64,000 nt of DNA, taken from the NCBI GenBank assembly GCA_039105265.1, contig JAPFFF010000003.1:3410001-3474000 (forward strand), in the 5' to 3' direction. Source of the DNA: Tritrichomonas musculus (taxonomy: Eukaryota; Parabasalia; Tritrichomonadida; Tritrichomonadidae). Position 1 is the stretch's first letter. Each line of letters opens with the position of its first letter. Under the pieces are notes generated by a model. It was not told where the DNA came from. It saw only the letters and a list, made by a program, of their open reading frames with translations, and searched no databases. A program made the translations under genes and the position numbers. Positions 1 to 9,857 of the stretch are shown here, one piece after another.

Positions 1-1
1 A

Positions 2-700
2 TTTGCTGCTTCACCATCATCAGGCCCACACAAAGCAAGCGAATGCCTTCCACTCATTGTCTTCCTCCGTAACCGTCTAAAGTATGCTTTAACAGCTCGT
101 GAAGTTACAGCAATTGTCAAGCGTCGTCTTGTTAAAGTCGATGGAAAGGTTCGTGTTGACCCAAGATATCCAGCTGGTCTTATGGATGTCATCGAACTCG
201 GAAAATCAAATGAACAATTCCGTCTTCTCTACGATTCCAAAGGACGTTATGTTCCACATAAGATTGACTCAAAAGAAGCTGAATTCAAGCTCCTCCGTAT
301 CAACAAATACTTCCTTGGTGCTCATGGCGTTCCACATCTTGTTTCTCATGATGGCCGCACACTCCGTTATGCTGATCCATCTATCAGACAAAATGATACT
401 GTTAAATTCAACATTAAATCAGGTGAAATCGAGAACTTTATCAAATTCAAAATTGGCAATGTTGCCATGATTACACAAGGAGGTAACGTTGGTCGTGTTG
501 GTGTTATCCAAAACATTGAACACCAAACCGCATCATTCGATATCGTTCACGTTAAAGACTCACAAGGTAACGAATTCGCTACACGTATCAACAACGTTTT
601 CGTCATTGGTGAAGGTGAAAATCCATTTATTACCCTTCCACGTCGTAACGGTGTCCGTCCATCAATTCTTGAAGGAATTGATATCGACGTCCAAAACTAA
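2..700 (+). CDS. RPS4: 40S ribosomal protein S4 (eS4), 5'-truncated by window edge
   Basis: Structural protein of the small ribosomal subunit. The frame is already open at base 2, so the N-terminus lies outside the window and about 232 residues remain of a family usually near 260. Family signatures seen in order are [89 protein letters not shown] and a KOW-like C-terminal part ending in the [12 protein letters not shown] region. All align without gaps to eukaryotic S4e. Codon use is more C-ending (CTC, ATC, GTC) than in most neighbours, as expected for a highly expressed gene. The TAA stop runs directly into TAAATAAA, matching the known trichomonad habit of a UAAA polyadenylation signal overlapping the stop. 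Confidence 0.97.
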   Translation, partial: FAASPSSGPHKASECLPLIVFLRNRLKYALTAREVTAIVKRRLVKVDGKVRVDPRYPAGLMDVIELGKSNEQFRLLYDSKGRYVPHKIDSKEAEFKLLRINKYFLGAHGVPHLVSHDGRTLRYADPSIRQNDTVKFNIKSGEIENFIKFKIGNVAMITQGGNVGRVGVIQNIEHQTASFDIVHVKDSQGNEFATRINNVFVIGEGENPFITLPRRNGVRPSILEGIDIDVQN

Positions 701-760
701 ATAAATAAAGGATGATATTTTCTTTAAATGCCTTTTTCTCTTTTAAAATTATAAATTTTT

Positions 761-2140
761 TTATTCCTCATCATATTTACTCAAAAAAGAAGAAACTACA
801 TCAAGCATATGAGCAGCATCATAATCTTTTTCTATAAGCGATGATTGGTATAAATCTTCTAAGATATTTAGTGAAATTAAAGAATTGGAAAAATTTTTGA
901 CCCAAATTCCGTATTTATTTCCAAAATCAGAGGAACTATTAATTAATTCATGAATAAAACATAAAGAGTAAAATTGAAGGTCTGATTCGCCCGTTTGGAT
1001 CATTTCTTGAAGAAAAATACTGATATCATTATAAGATAAAATCATTATATCTTTTGGACATGTTTTTGAAGATTCACACAAAAAAGAGAAAAATAATTTT
1101 TTAATTGGATATGATTTCGAAAATAATAGCGCATTCAATCCGATTTCACATATTGAAGAAAATAAGAAATTTCTAAAAGAACTCCTCTTTAATATTATAA
1201 AAATAAAAGAAGTGATTATATCTCCATAAACGTATTCTTCGATTTCTTTTGCCATTAAAATGGTGAATGATTTAATGAAATGAATATTGCTTACATCTAA
1301 AGTAATTATGCATTTCTTCAAAAAAGAAAGAGCATTATTAACATCTTTGTTTTTTTCTGACAACAAAAGTTTTTCAGAAATTGAAACTAAATTTGAGTTA
1401 TTAATAATTTGAATAGCTAATTCACTCCAATTCATTGCATATTCAAATGCGTTTATAATTTCTCGATATATTTCGTTTTTATTGGATTGAATAAATATAT
1501 CTTGAATGGTATAACATAAAATCAGTTTTTCGATTTCATGGTTTTCATGTTTTAAAAACGATGATAAAGCAGAAATTATACGCTTAGCAATTTTAGTGGT
1601 GGTAATATTGATTTGCAAAATAATTTGAAGAATATTTGAATGAAGTGCAGCTTTATAATAAACTTCATTTAATTTAATAAGATTTTTGCTTATAATTAAT
1701 GAATATTTTTTTTCTGTATCGTCACTATCAGTATTTGAAAGAATACCAGATAATATTGTGAAAATTTCAAGAGGAGGCTGGAATTCATAATTTTTGCTCA
1801 AATTAGAAAAAATAAGTAAAATAAAATGCAAGCAGTCATCATTTCTAAGTAGACTGTATAAAATATTGAAATGGTTTGGAGTTAAACATTTTAAAAAATT
1901 AATTGGAAAAGCTTTTGACAATTCGGCAAGTGATATAAGAGTTGAAAATTGTATATTATTACTTTCTCCTAACATGTGATCAAGTGTTTGGCTAATTTCT
2001 TGACTATCATCAATGGTGATGATATTTTTGTTTTTCAAATCATATAAAAATTGTTCAGTGTCATCTTCTTCTTCATGTAATTGTCTTCCTTTATCATCAA
2101 GGCGATGAGAACTTCTGACTTCTGGTACTTTATCTATCAT
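761..2140 (-). CDS. Hypothetical ARM/HEAT-like helical protein, 459 aa
   Basis: I do not recognise a specific family. The open frame extends to a TTG at 2203, but the first in-frame ATG is at 2140 and is taken as the start. An acidic stretch (EEEDDTEQ) lies near the N-terminus. Most of the rest is amphipathic helices rich in Leu, Ile, Ser and Asn, with a rhythm of roughly 40 residues (for example LNALLFSKSYPIKKLFFSFL). This resembles the loosely conserved armadillo/HEAT-like solenoids that are abundant in trichomonads. No catalytic motif, signal peptide or membrane segment is visible. It is divergent from the small gene starting at 2196, with only 55 bp between the two ATGs. The TAA stop is followed on its own strand by A-rich sequence that forms TAAA. 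Confidence 0.7.
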   Translation of the reverse strand: MIDKVPEVRSSHRLDDKGRQLHEEEDDTEQFLYDLKNKNIITIDDSQEISQTLDHMLGESNNIQFSTLISLAELSKAFPINFLKCLTPNHFNILYSLLRNDDCLHFILLIFSNLSKNYEFQPPLEIFTILSGILSNTDSDDTEKKYSLIISKNLIKLNEVYYKAALHSNILQIILQINITTTKIAKRIISALSSFLKHENHEIEKLILCYTIQDIFIQSNKNEIYREIINAFEYAMNWSELAIQIINNSNLVSISEKLLLSEKNKDVNNALSFLKKCIITLDVSNIHFIKSFTILMAKEIEEYVYGDIITSFIFIILKRSSFRNFLFSSICEIGLNALLFSKSYPIKKLFFSFLCESSKTCPKDIMILSYNDISIFLQEMIQTGESDLQFYSLCFIHELINSSSDFGNKYGIWVKNFSNSLISLNILEDLYQSSLIEKDYDAAHMLDVVSSFLSKYDEE

Positions 2141-2195
2141 ATTGATAGATAAAAAATTTTTTAATTCTAAACGGTCGTAAATTTTGTTTTCGAGT

Positions 2196-2543
2196 ATGAG
2201 CAATTACCAAGCAAAAGAAGATAATAAAGAACTATGGAAACACGCTGAAACAATACTTGAAAAAATTACCAATGGAGAATTGAAAGCAACAGATGAACAA
2301 ATCAGAAAACTTCAAAATTTAATAGACGGTCATGAAGCTTATCTTGAGGCAGATACTGAACTAAAAAGAGGAATGATTGGCCTTTTGTATGAAAGGCAAA
2401 TATATCTCTCCAAACTTTGGCTTCTTGAAAAACTCGGTGTACAAAACAAATGGAAACATCCTTTACTTAAAGAGGTATATGACATTCTATATAAAGCATC
2501 AGATGAATTTCAGCTTGATGATTACATGGGAAGTCAAGAGTAA
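2196..2543 (+). CDS. Small helical hypothetical protein, 115 aa
   Basis: Family not recognised. The ATG at 2196 (MSNYQAKEDN) is preferred over the TTG four codons upstream. The protein is highly charged and almost wholly helical by eye. It has two Lys/Glu-rich helices (residues about 10-60) and a Leu/Tyr-rich segment (GLLYERQIYLSKLWLLEKLG) that could pack as a small coiled bundle, then an acidic tail. There is no signal peptide or membrane segment. It is divergent from the ARM-like gene on the other strand, and the two share a 55-bp intergenic space. The stop is TAA in a TAAA context. Length, codon use and the clean frame support a real gene. Confidence 0.65.
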   Translation: MSNYQAKEDNKELWKHAETILEKITNGELKATDEQIRKLQNLIDGHEAYLEADTELKRGMIGLLYERQIYLSKLWLLEKLGVQNKWKHPLLKEVYDILYKASDEFQLDDYMGSQE

Positions 2544-2735
2544 AATTTTTGTTGTTTTTAAAAAAATATATACAGTATATTTATTAATTCGTATCTTACA
2601 GATATACCATATTATCTTATTTTTGCTCTTACTATTTTAAAAAACTTTAAAAGGTACTAAGCTTGCCTTACAAGACAATTTTTAATTAAAGAAATAATAA
2701 CAATTAAAAAAGAAAAAAAAATATAAAAAGAACAT

Positions 2736-3590
2736 TTATTGGATTGAGTCATAAGAAAGAACTGTATCCATCATTCCTTGTAATAATAAAATGCATATAA
2801 CAGGCAAGATATCGCAAAATATGGTCTGGAAAACAAAATATAATAGCGCGCCGATTCCGCATTGTGAAGTTTGATTATGCGTTAATTTTGGTGAAAATAT
2901 GATAATCTCAATTGGATACAATATTGCTCTAAGTATTAAACATGATAGGGTTATATAAGATAATATGTTGACATTCTTTTCTGATTGATTAGTATCATTT
3001 GGAGGAACAACTCTTAGCTTTTGAATAAGTGAAAATAATATTATATAAGAAATTGAAATTATCATATCACGAATAGATGACACCCATAGATTAATATGAA
3101 AAATAATTGATTTTTCAGATAAATAATATGAAATGCATAATATAACTGTACAGAGGAAGAAGATTCCTGATAGAATTGAAATGCCATAGACAGCTTTGTT
3201 AAACTTATCTGCTGCCTGTTTGGATAAAAGATGCCCATAGGAAATGCATGTTACCATAAAAATAAAAGAAAATCCAAATGTAATTGATGCTTGAGGTATA
3301 TCAAGTATAAATGGCGAAATATATTGCCAATTAATTTGAAAACGTAATAATATACCTGCTGCACAGAAACCAACTGCTTTTAAAAAAAGAGATATTACAA
3401 AGGATAAATGAGAAAAATTTTTTGTGAATGCGTGGCTGCTTGTCTTATTCCTCCACAGAGAAAAGTAAATCATTAAAGATAAAATAGAAAGAAGTAAAAA
3501 GGAAGAGCCAAATGACGAAAAAGTCGATATCCAAAAGCTTTTATCTTTTTGCGATGAGCAAACGGGGCCAGGAAAATAGGAGTCAGACAT
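2736..3590 (-). CDS. Seven-transmembrane-type membrane protein, 284 aa
   Basis: Integral membrane protein of unknown function. Hydrophobic segments can be picked out at about residues 24-46, 62-84, 98-116, 133-153, 170-190, 212-232 and 250-270, giving seven potential helices with short polar loops. The N-terminus (MSDSYFPGPVC) has no cleavable signal. Charged residues such as KKxR-type and RNK stretches fall in alternate loops. The arrangement is like eukaryotic 7-TM proteins (GPCR-like or THH1/TOM-like), but no diagnostic DRY, NPxxY or similar motif is visible, so a receptor role is only a guess. The ATG at 3590 is the first possible start. Confidence 0.65.
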   Translation of the reverse strand: MSDSYFPGPVCSSQKDKSFWISTFSSFGSSFLLLSILSLMIYFSLWRNKTSSHAFTKNFSHLSFVISLFLKAVGFCAAGILLRFQINWQYISPFILDIPQASITFGFSFIFMVTCISYGHLLSKQAADKFNKAVYGISILSGIFFLCTVILCISYYLSEKSIIFHINLWVSSIRDMIISISYIILFSLIQKLRVVPPNDTNQSEKNVNILSYITLSCLILRAILYPIEIIIFSPKLTHNQTSQCGIGALLYFVFQTIFCDILPVICILLLQGMMDTVLSYDSIQ

Positions 3591-4289
3591 TTGATATTTA
3601 AAATATAAAGATGAAAATTGAAATAAAAATTTTGTTTCGTATATTGAATTTTTATAGTACTTTCAATTAGAATCGCATCGGTATTTGTATTTTATTTTTC
3701 AAAATCAATTTTTGATTTTGGATTAATATAATTATAAAAAAGGAAATTAAAATAAGTATTAAAAGTTTAAAAGCATAAAAATTTGGATGAATATTATTAT
3801 TTATCGATAATTATCATAATTAATTTTTTTTATTATAAATTCAAAATTTTAAAAGCAATAAATTAAATGAAATGTTTTTAATTATCCAATTGTATAATCA
3901 TTGGTTAATTGATACCTATTGGTTTTATTTATATATTATATTAAATATTTATTTGAATTATTTATTTTAATATTATATTGGTTAAGATATATATATTTTT
4001 ATCAAATATTATTCATATTGAAATTGTGAATAATAAATGATATGATTTTCAGAAACTCTTTTGAAAAAGCCGATTAATTGAGAAAGTCGGTGAACTCCAT
4101 TTTCACAAAAAGGGATATACCCAAAATGCTCAAACCCTGCACAAATATGTTATGAGCAAAAGAGATAAAAAACCTTTGTTTGAAAAAAACTATACAAGTA
4201 TGACTAATAAGATTTAATCGATAAACATAATTATGGAAAGTACTATAGAAACATAATTTCTTTCTTCTTAAAGGAAAGCATAAAACATT
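3591..4289. other. Intergenic, AT-rich, with one less AT-rich island near 4040-4170
   Basis: No convincing ORF. Most of it is AT-only drift, but about 4040-4170 has clearly higher GC. It contains a short stem (GCCGA paired with TCGGT), followed by a GGGATATACCC hairpin, then AAATGCTCAAACCCTGCAC. It could be a small noncoding RNA gene or the remnant of a repeat. No known RNA family was matched. Confidence 0.35.
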
Positions 4290-5105
4290 TTACTCTGTTT
4301 CATCAATAAATTCATTTAATTGTATATTGTCTAGCTCATCCAAATCATCATTTACACTTATTTTTGAAAGATCAAGTGATGTGTTTTCGTCAAATGCATG
4401 CTGGCGCAAAAAATATTTTTCTCTCTGTAATGATCCTTGAAATCTGGCTACCGCTGCCTTATGATAATTTAATATGTCAATTGGATCACGTTGGATTTTT
4501 TTAACATGATGTGGTTTAACAAGCTCATCAAAATCTTTTTTTGTAAGTGATATTGACGACATCGGAGAATTGAAAATATTGCTTTCTTTTTCGCCAGAAC
4601 TGAAATATGATTTAGTAGGTGAATATGAAAGAGTCAATTTTGATCCATCATCAGGCTTAACAAGTTCTATTACAGGTTTAAGTCTTGCGATTATATATCC
4701 TTTAAAAATATGATCACGAATAATTGGACCATACTTTAATTGATTATCTAGATCACGAGTTGTAATCACCTCATCATTTACAACTTGTAGCGAATGTCCA
4801 AAAGCAATTAAAGCCATTAAAACAAAATACTTATGTTCCGAAATTGGCGTATTGGATAAAGATAAAACTGCTAAGGAAGGTTGCTCAACAACCCCTTCAA
4901 ATGATTCAAGTAATGTGTTATCTCCTAGAATTTTTTCGAGATTTTTAAGCTGAGGCAATTTTTTAAATGTCTTAATAGGGTTGTTTGAACAATCGATATA
5001 ACTAACAAGAATAGGATCTGATGGAATTGGAATGTCTTCAAGGTTTTGATTTGGTACAATTATAGTCCTGGGATAAACTTTTGATGAACTTGGAGATAAA
5101 CTCAT
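4290..5105 (-). CDS. Leucine-rich-repeat protein, 271 aa
   Basis: Short LRR protein. The N-terminal part has about four degenerate repeats: LVSYIDCSNNPIKTF, LPQLKNLEKILGDN, SLAVLSLSNTPIS and then a cap-like segment with SLQVVNDEVIT. The last resembles the LRRcap found in U2A'/SDS22-type proteins, where it ends with a statement of the next position in the fold. The C-terminal half is polar and Ser-rich (residues about 150-200), followed by a charged helical segment and an acidic tail (DDLDELDNIQLNEFIDE). There is no signal peptide, so it is presumably cytoplasmic or nuclear and works as a protein-binding scaffold. Such small LRR proteins are common in trichomonads, and no specific orthologue could be assigned. 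Confidence 0.75.
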   Translation of the reverse strand: MSLSPSSSKVYPRTIIVPNQNLEDIPIPSDPILVSYIDCSNNPIKTFKKLPQLKNLEKILGDNTLLESFEGVVEQPSLAVLSLSNTPISEHKYFVLMALIAFGHSLQVVNDEVITTRDLDNQLKYGPIIRDHIFKGYIIARLKPVIELVKPDDGSKLTLSYSPTKSYFSSGEKESNIFNSPMSSISLTKKDFDELVKPHHVKKIQRDPIDILNYHKAAVARFQGSLQREKYFLRQHAFDENTSLDLSKISVNDDLDELDNIQLNEFIDETE

Positions 5106-5598
5106 CAGATTAACGTCCTGAAAGACCGTTTATTTTCTTTGAAAATAGCGGGAAAATATCAAATATTCACAAAATTCAATAAAGCTTGTGATATTTAAAA
5201 AGTGCTTATATCTTTGACTTTCTTTTAGGCAATTTTGTTATTTTCAACAATATGACATTAAATGATATAAGGTTCTATTGTATTATTAAATGATTTAATT
5301 ATTTTTTTTTTGGTAGTCATTCAAAACCTAAAAGAACGTAAATCATGTAATATTTATGCCAATGATATCTATTATTGAAAAAAACAATTTTTTCTAATTT
5401 TATCATAATTTATTATGAAGATTATTTGAGTAATCTTCATATTATTATTTCTTAAAGAAATGATAGCTTTGAAAAACCATTAAGAATTTTTTAAATAATA
5501 CCTGAAAAAATTGAGTGTGCTTTCGCAATTATACAAAATTTTGAATTTAGAAGCAATGTAATGCTAAACGATAAAAAAAAAATTTCAATTTTATTATA
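5106..5598. other. Intergenic between divergent genes
   Basis: AT-rich spacer between the LRR gene (minus strand) and the surface-protein gene (plus strand). It must contain both promoters. I see no ORF, repeat or RNA gene in it. A short inverted repeat around 5412-5442 (AAGATTATTTGAGTAATCTT) is the only structure. Confidence 0.4.
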
Positions 5599-8169
5599 AT
5601 GATTTATCATTTGCTTCTGCTTATTATACCAATATCGTCAATTAAAATTCAAGGAAGTACAATAACATGCAATATATCCATACAAGAAGTAGTCTGTGAT
5701 AATAACATTTGCGAATGCAATGGGAATATTACATACGAAAACGTTGACCATCTAATTATTGCCGGAAAGCAAACACAAAATTTTTACAAAGCGCACCTAA
5801 TTACTATAAATAATTCTAAGATAGAAATCACTCTACAAAATATCTATATTGAGCTTACGCGTTCATTTTTGTCACCATTTGTAGCCAACCACAGCGATAT
5901 TGATTTTAAATTTGAAGGGGGAAATAATATTTTACAATCCTCATCACATGATGCTGGAATCGAGTGTGCCAATGGTTCATCTTTAACTTTTACATACTCA
6001 AAATCATTTAAAGATGACTATCTTTATGTCGAAGGAAATATTAAAGGCGCAGGGATTGGAACCGGCGAATATAGCGGACATTGCAAAAATCTAATATTCA
6101 ATGATGGGAATATAACAGGCTTGACTTACGGAGAAGCTGCTGGAATTGGAACTGGTAACAATCACAAAACACTCGAAGCAAGAATCAGCCGAATCGTGAT
6201 AAATGGTGGAAATATATTTGCACGTGGTCCAAGAGGAACCTACTACTATGGGAGCGGTCTTGGTGTCGGTATGAATGGAACAGTTGAAAACATCATTATT
6301 AATGGTGGAAACATCACAGCCAGAGGTAATTACGGATCAGGGATCGGTGGCGGTTTTGGTGGGCACATTGGTAACGTTACATTTAATGGCGGCTATATCA
6401 CATCATACAGTTATGGAACATCTGGTATCGGTTCAGGCTATCATTACGATGTCATGGACTCCATCATCATCAACAATGGAACAATCAACTCGACTGCATA
6501 TTTCGGTGCAGCAATAGGTGGAGGTGCACAATCTAATGTTAAAAATATCATCATCAACGATGGATCAATTTTTGCAAGTGTTGATGGCATTTCTTTTTCT
6601 TACTCATCAGGAATTGGGGCAGGTCAAAATGGGGCCTGTGAAAACTTACAAATAAACGGTGGAAACATTACGGCAATTGGTTTTTATGGTGCAGGTATTG
6701 GTGCATCTAATAGTGCGAATTGTTCCGTTATTAACATCACAGGTGGCAATATAAACGCCATAGGGACAAAAGGAGCTGGAATTGGTGCTGGTGCTGGATT
6801 TCTCAGATACAAAGGTGGTGTTGATCTAATTTCCATATCAGGAGGAAACATCACAGCAATAGGCAATGATTCAGCTGGTATTGGTGGTGGCTACAGTCGA
6901 GGTCTTCATGGTTCAAATGTTGGCCTGATTGAAATTTCTGGGAATTTAACGTACGTTAACGCAACGGGAATAAACGGAGCAGGAATTGGCGCCTCTTTAA
7001 CGGACAGAAGATTCGGATCACACGTCGATGGAATTAAGATAAACGGAGGAAACATTTACGCTAGAGGAACAACAGGAATTGGCGGAAGCTCCAAGGAGCA
7101 TCTGGACACTGGAAACGTCGATACGATAGAAATTACGGGAGGCCAAATTGAGGCCGTTGGATTATACACGGGAATCGGTGCAGGTACCGCAACAAAGCTC
7201 AAGAAATTATCAATCTCAGGAGGCAAAATAACCGCTAAATCGACGATTAACGGAGCAGGAATCGGAGGAGGCGGAAAATCTCAAATTGACCTTATTTCTA
7301 TAACCGGAGGCGAAATAAACGCTTTCGCTGAAGGACAAGGCGGCGCTGGAATTGGCATTGGAACGTCCATTCAATCACAACAAAAAATTGAAAACAAGGC
7401 AATCATTAATACAATTGAAATAAGTAATTCTAAAATTTTTGCAAAAGGAAAGAATTATGGAGCGGGGATCGGCGGAGGTGAAACAATTGGCCTTAACTCT
7501 TCTTATATTGATCAAATTATAATAAAAGAAGGATCATTTATCGAGGCCCTAGGTGGCGATTATGGAGCTGGAATTGGTGGTGGATATGAGTCTTTTGTGG
7601 GGACTTTAAGTCTTCAATTAAAAGATAATATATCATCTCAAATTCTCGGAGTTGCAGGTCACTTCGCATCAGATGGAATAGGGAATGGATATTTAGGAAA
7701 AGCAGATAAAATTAATAATAATAATGGAAATTTGGTGTGTTCAACAAATAATATTGTTTGTATATTTTCTGATCAAGATAACCCTGAATTGCCTCCTGAG
7801 CCAACTAAATTGCCTGAACCAACTAAAGTGCCAGAACCAACAGAAAAGATTGAAACACCTTCGCAATCAGAAAATCAGTTTACTCAAACACCTGATATGA
7901 CAAAATCCACTTCTCAATCTACTCAAACAGTAACTATAACAAATACAATATTACCTACACAATCCCCAACAGATACATCTGATGATAAAACAGAATACAA
8001 GCCACCTTTAACACCTGCAATGATTGCTGGTATTGCAATTGGATCAACAGTTGCTGTAGCTGGTTTAGTTGTGGGCGGCATTTTCTTAGTTAAAAAATAT
8101 TTCGGTAATTCAGGATATGCCAAACAAGATGATGTGTCAATTAATGAAGATGAAAGAAATCAAATATGA
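5599..8169 (+). CDS. Membrane-anchored surface protein with GGNI/GAGIGGG beta-helix repeats, 856 aa
   Basis: Probable type I cell-surface protein. It has an N-terminal signal peptide (MIYHLLLLIIPISSI, residues 1-15), a Cys-containing N-terminal segment with CNISIQEVVC and CECNGNITY, and then about residues 85-690 made of some twenty repeats of about 27 residues. Typical repeat cores are INGGNITARG and YGAGIGGG, which suggest a right-handed parallel beta-helix. A Pro/Thr/Ser-rich stalk follows (PEPTKLPEPTKVPEPT, then TQT-rich, residues about 725-795). It ends with a single membrane helix (MIAGIAIGSTVAVAGLVVGG) and a short charged cytoplasmic tail. The repeats resemble those in surface proteins of gut Firmicutes and polymorphic-type repeats known in trichomonads. 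Adhesion or glycan binding is plausible but inferred. Stop is TGA. GC content is higher in the repeat domain than around it. Confidence 0.85.
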   Translation: MIYHLLLLIIPISSIKIQGSTITCNISIQEVVCDNNICECNGNITYENVDHLIIAGKQTQNFYKAHLITINNSKIEITLQNIYIELTRSFLSPFVANHSDIDFKFEGGNNILQSSSHDAGIECANGSSLTFTYSKSFKDDYLYVEGNIKGAGIGTGEYSGHCKNLIFNDGNITGLTYGEAAGIGTGNNHKTLEARISRIVINGGNIFARGPRGTYYYGSGLGVGMNGTVENIIINGGNITARGNYGSGIGGGFGGHIGNVTFNGGYITSYSYGTSGIGSGYHYDVMDSIIINNGTINSTAYFGAAIGGGAQSNVKNIIINDGSIFASVDGISFSYSSGIGAGQNGACENLQINGGNITAIGFYGAGIGASNSANCSVINITGGNINAIGTKGAGIGAGAGFLRYKGGVDLISISGGNITAIGNDSAGIGGGYSRGLHGSNVGLIEISGNLTYVNATGINGAGIGASLTDRRFGSHVDGIKINGGNIYARGTTGIGGSSKEHLDTGNVDTIEITGGQIEAVGLYTGIGAGTATKLKKLSISGGKITAKSTINGAGIGGGGKSQIDLISITGGEINAFAEGQGGAGIGIGTSIQSQQKIENKAIINTIEISNSKIFAKGKNYGAGIGGGETIGLNSSYIDQIIIKEGSFIEALGGDYGAGIGGGYESFVGTLSLQLKDNISSQILGVAGHFASDGIGNGYLGKADKINNNNGNLVCSTNNIVCIFSDQDNPELPPEPTKLPEPTKVPEPTEKIETPSQSENQFTQTPDMTKSTSQSTQTVTITNTILPTQSPTDTSDDKTEYKPPLTPAMIAGIAIGSTVAVAGLVVGGIFLVKKYFGNSGYAKQDDVSINEDERNQI

Positions 8170-8256
8170 TGTCTTTAAAATATTATTAGTTTATTTTAAT
8201 AAAGTATGTGCTATTGTTATCACTAAAGTAATAGAGTTTATGTTCTTTATGTATGA

Positions 8257-8991
8257 GGGCTGACATTAAAAAATTATATATTTTTTTATATAAAATGTAA
8301 TGAAAAACCAGATGATTCTGATTGTGACATTATAATTTCACTACCTAGAAAAAATGTTAATGTTGATGACCTATATTTCATAAGTGAAAATGAATCACTT
8401 GATTCAGTTACTGAATCAAATAGAGCCAATTTGAATAGATCTAGAAATGATGTGTTTCCTGTTACTGCATTAAATCGAAAAACAACCCCTCTCTTTATAC
8501 CTTATAACTCTCAAGCAGAAGGAAAAATCATTTCACAAGAAATAATTATTGATGAAAATATTCTACGATCATATAGACTTGTGGATAAAATTGAAAGCAG
8601 AGCTGTAAAATTTGATATTCATAAAAGTTTCAAATATTTAAATGGATTTTTAGATATTGCTCCTGGTGAACCACCTATAAATGAATATCCTACATCTAAT
8701 TGTGCATATGAGTATACTCAACAAATTCTTGAAGTTTTCACTGATCTTATAATAAATTATGTTTATAAATATGATTCAAACTCTAATGGTGAAATCAATG
8801 CTAATTTAACTGCTCAGAAATTAAATATTGATTTCGATTCATCAATCGAATTAGAAGTCAAAGATATTGGTGAAAGTTTATATAACTTATTCAAGGATTA
8901 TGATAATAAAAAACCAAAAATAGAAGAGGTGCGAGAACTACCTTTGGTTAACCAATTTATTTCAAATTTAGATATTTATTTATACAGGTAA
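8257..8991 (+). pseudogene. ORF remnant of unknown family with no methionine codon
   Basis: The frame is open for 245 codons after a TGA at 8254-8256 and contains no ATG at all. It cannot be expressed from this frame alone, and its 5' end must be missing or in another frame. The sequence looks protein-like: PRKNVNVDDLYFISENESL, NRKTTPLFIPYNSQAEG, GFLDIAPGEPPINEYP, then acidic helices ending in NLDIYLYR. It lies only 87 bp after the surface-protein stop and 76 bp before a transposon end. Low-complexity Asn/Asp/Ser-rich stretches are typical of host genes here. The family is not recognised; a transposon-derived ORF is possible. Confidence 0.5.
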
Positions 8992-9067
8992 AATAATGTA
9001 TAATTAATGTATAATTTTTTAATTTGGTTCGCTACGAGTAATATTATATTGATTTTAAAATTGAATA

Positions 9068-9855
9068 CAGTTGTTCCACTTTTGTAACGGAAAAATCCAC
9101 TTTCGTAACAGAAAATGTAACCACTAAAATTTTCAAAATTTATTATCACCTAACTTTTTGATTTTTTATCCACTTTCGTAACAGAATATTCCACTTTCGT
9201 AACAGAATTTTTTTTTATGATTTTTTAAAAATTGATATTTTTCATTTTTCATTTCTTTTTTTATCGAAATCCTTTCATAATGAGAAGTTTAATCAAGAAA
9301 TGATATTTATAGAGAGGTTTATTAAGTTATTAATAATAATTATGGATTTACTCAAAATACTTTTTTTAGAAGAAAATCGTGTTTTTATAATTGTACTATA
9401 ATTTAAATGAATATTAAACATGAAAAATAAAAAAAAGGATAGAAATCAAGAAATAATTAGATTATAATTTCAGATAAAGCAAATAAAAAATCAGTATTGC
9501 ATTATTATGATGAAATAAAAAACATTTGAAATGGAATTTTAAGCTTTTAAAATAACAAAAATTCTTTTTTTAGCCAAATATTTACAATAATTATCTTCAT
9601 CCATAATTTCAAATAAAATGTTGTTCCCAATAACTACTGTGTTTTCTACAATTATTTGCATTATATTAAAAATGTAAAAACTCATTAAAAACAAAGATAA
9701 TTAAATAATAAAATTTTCTGTTACGAAAGTGGAAAATTCTGTTACGAAAGTGGATAAAAAATCAAAAAGTTAGGTGATAACAAATTTTGAAAATTTTGGT
9801 GGTTACATTTTCTGTTACGAAAGTGGATTTTTCCGTTACAAAAGTGGAGCAACTG
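9068..9855. mobile_element. Nonautonomous Tc1/mariner-type element with IR/DR ends, 788 bp
   Basis: Near-perfect inverted termini of about 141 bp (9068-9208 and 9715-9855) begin with CAGTTG and are flanked on both sides by TA (9066-9067, 9856-9857), the target duplication of the Tc1/mariner superfamily. Each end contains four copies of a 15-bp site, CCACTTTCGTAACAG or a close variant. On the left these are at 9076-9090, 9097-9111, 9170-9184 and 9191-9205. On the right the mirror copies are at 9718-9732, 9739-9753, 9812-9826 and 9833-9847. The roughly 500-bp interior is AT-rich and codes for nothing, so this is a deletion derivative or MITE that would need a transposase from elsewhere. The arms differ at only a handful of positions, suggesting recent activity. 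Confidence 0.88.
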
Positions 9856-9857
9856 TA

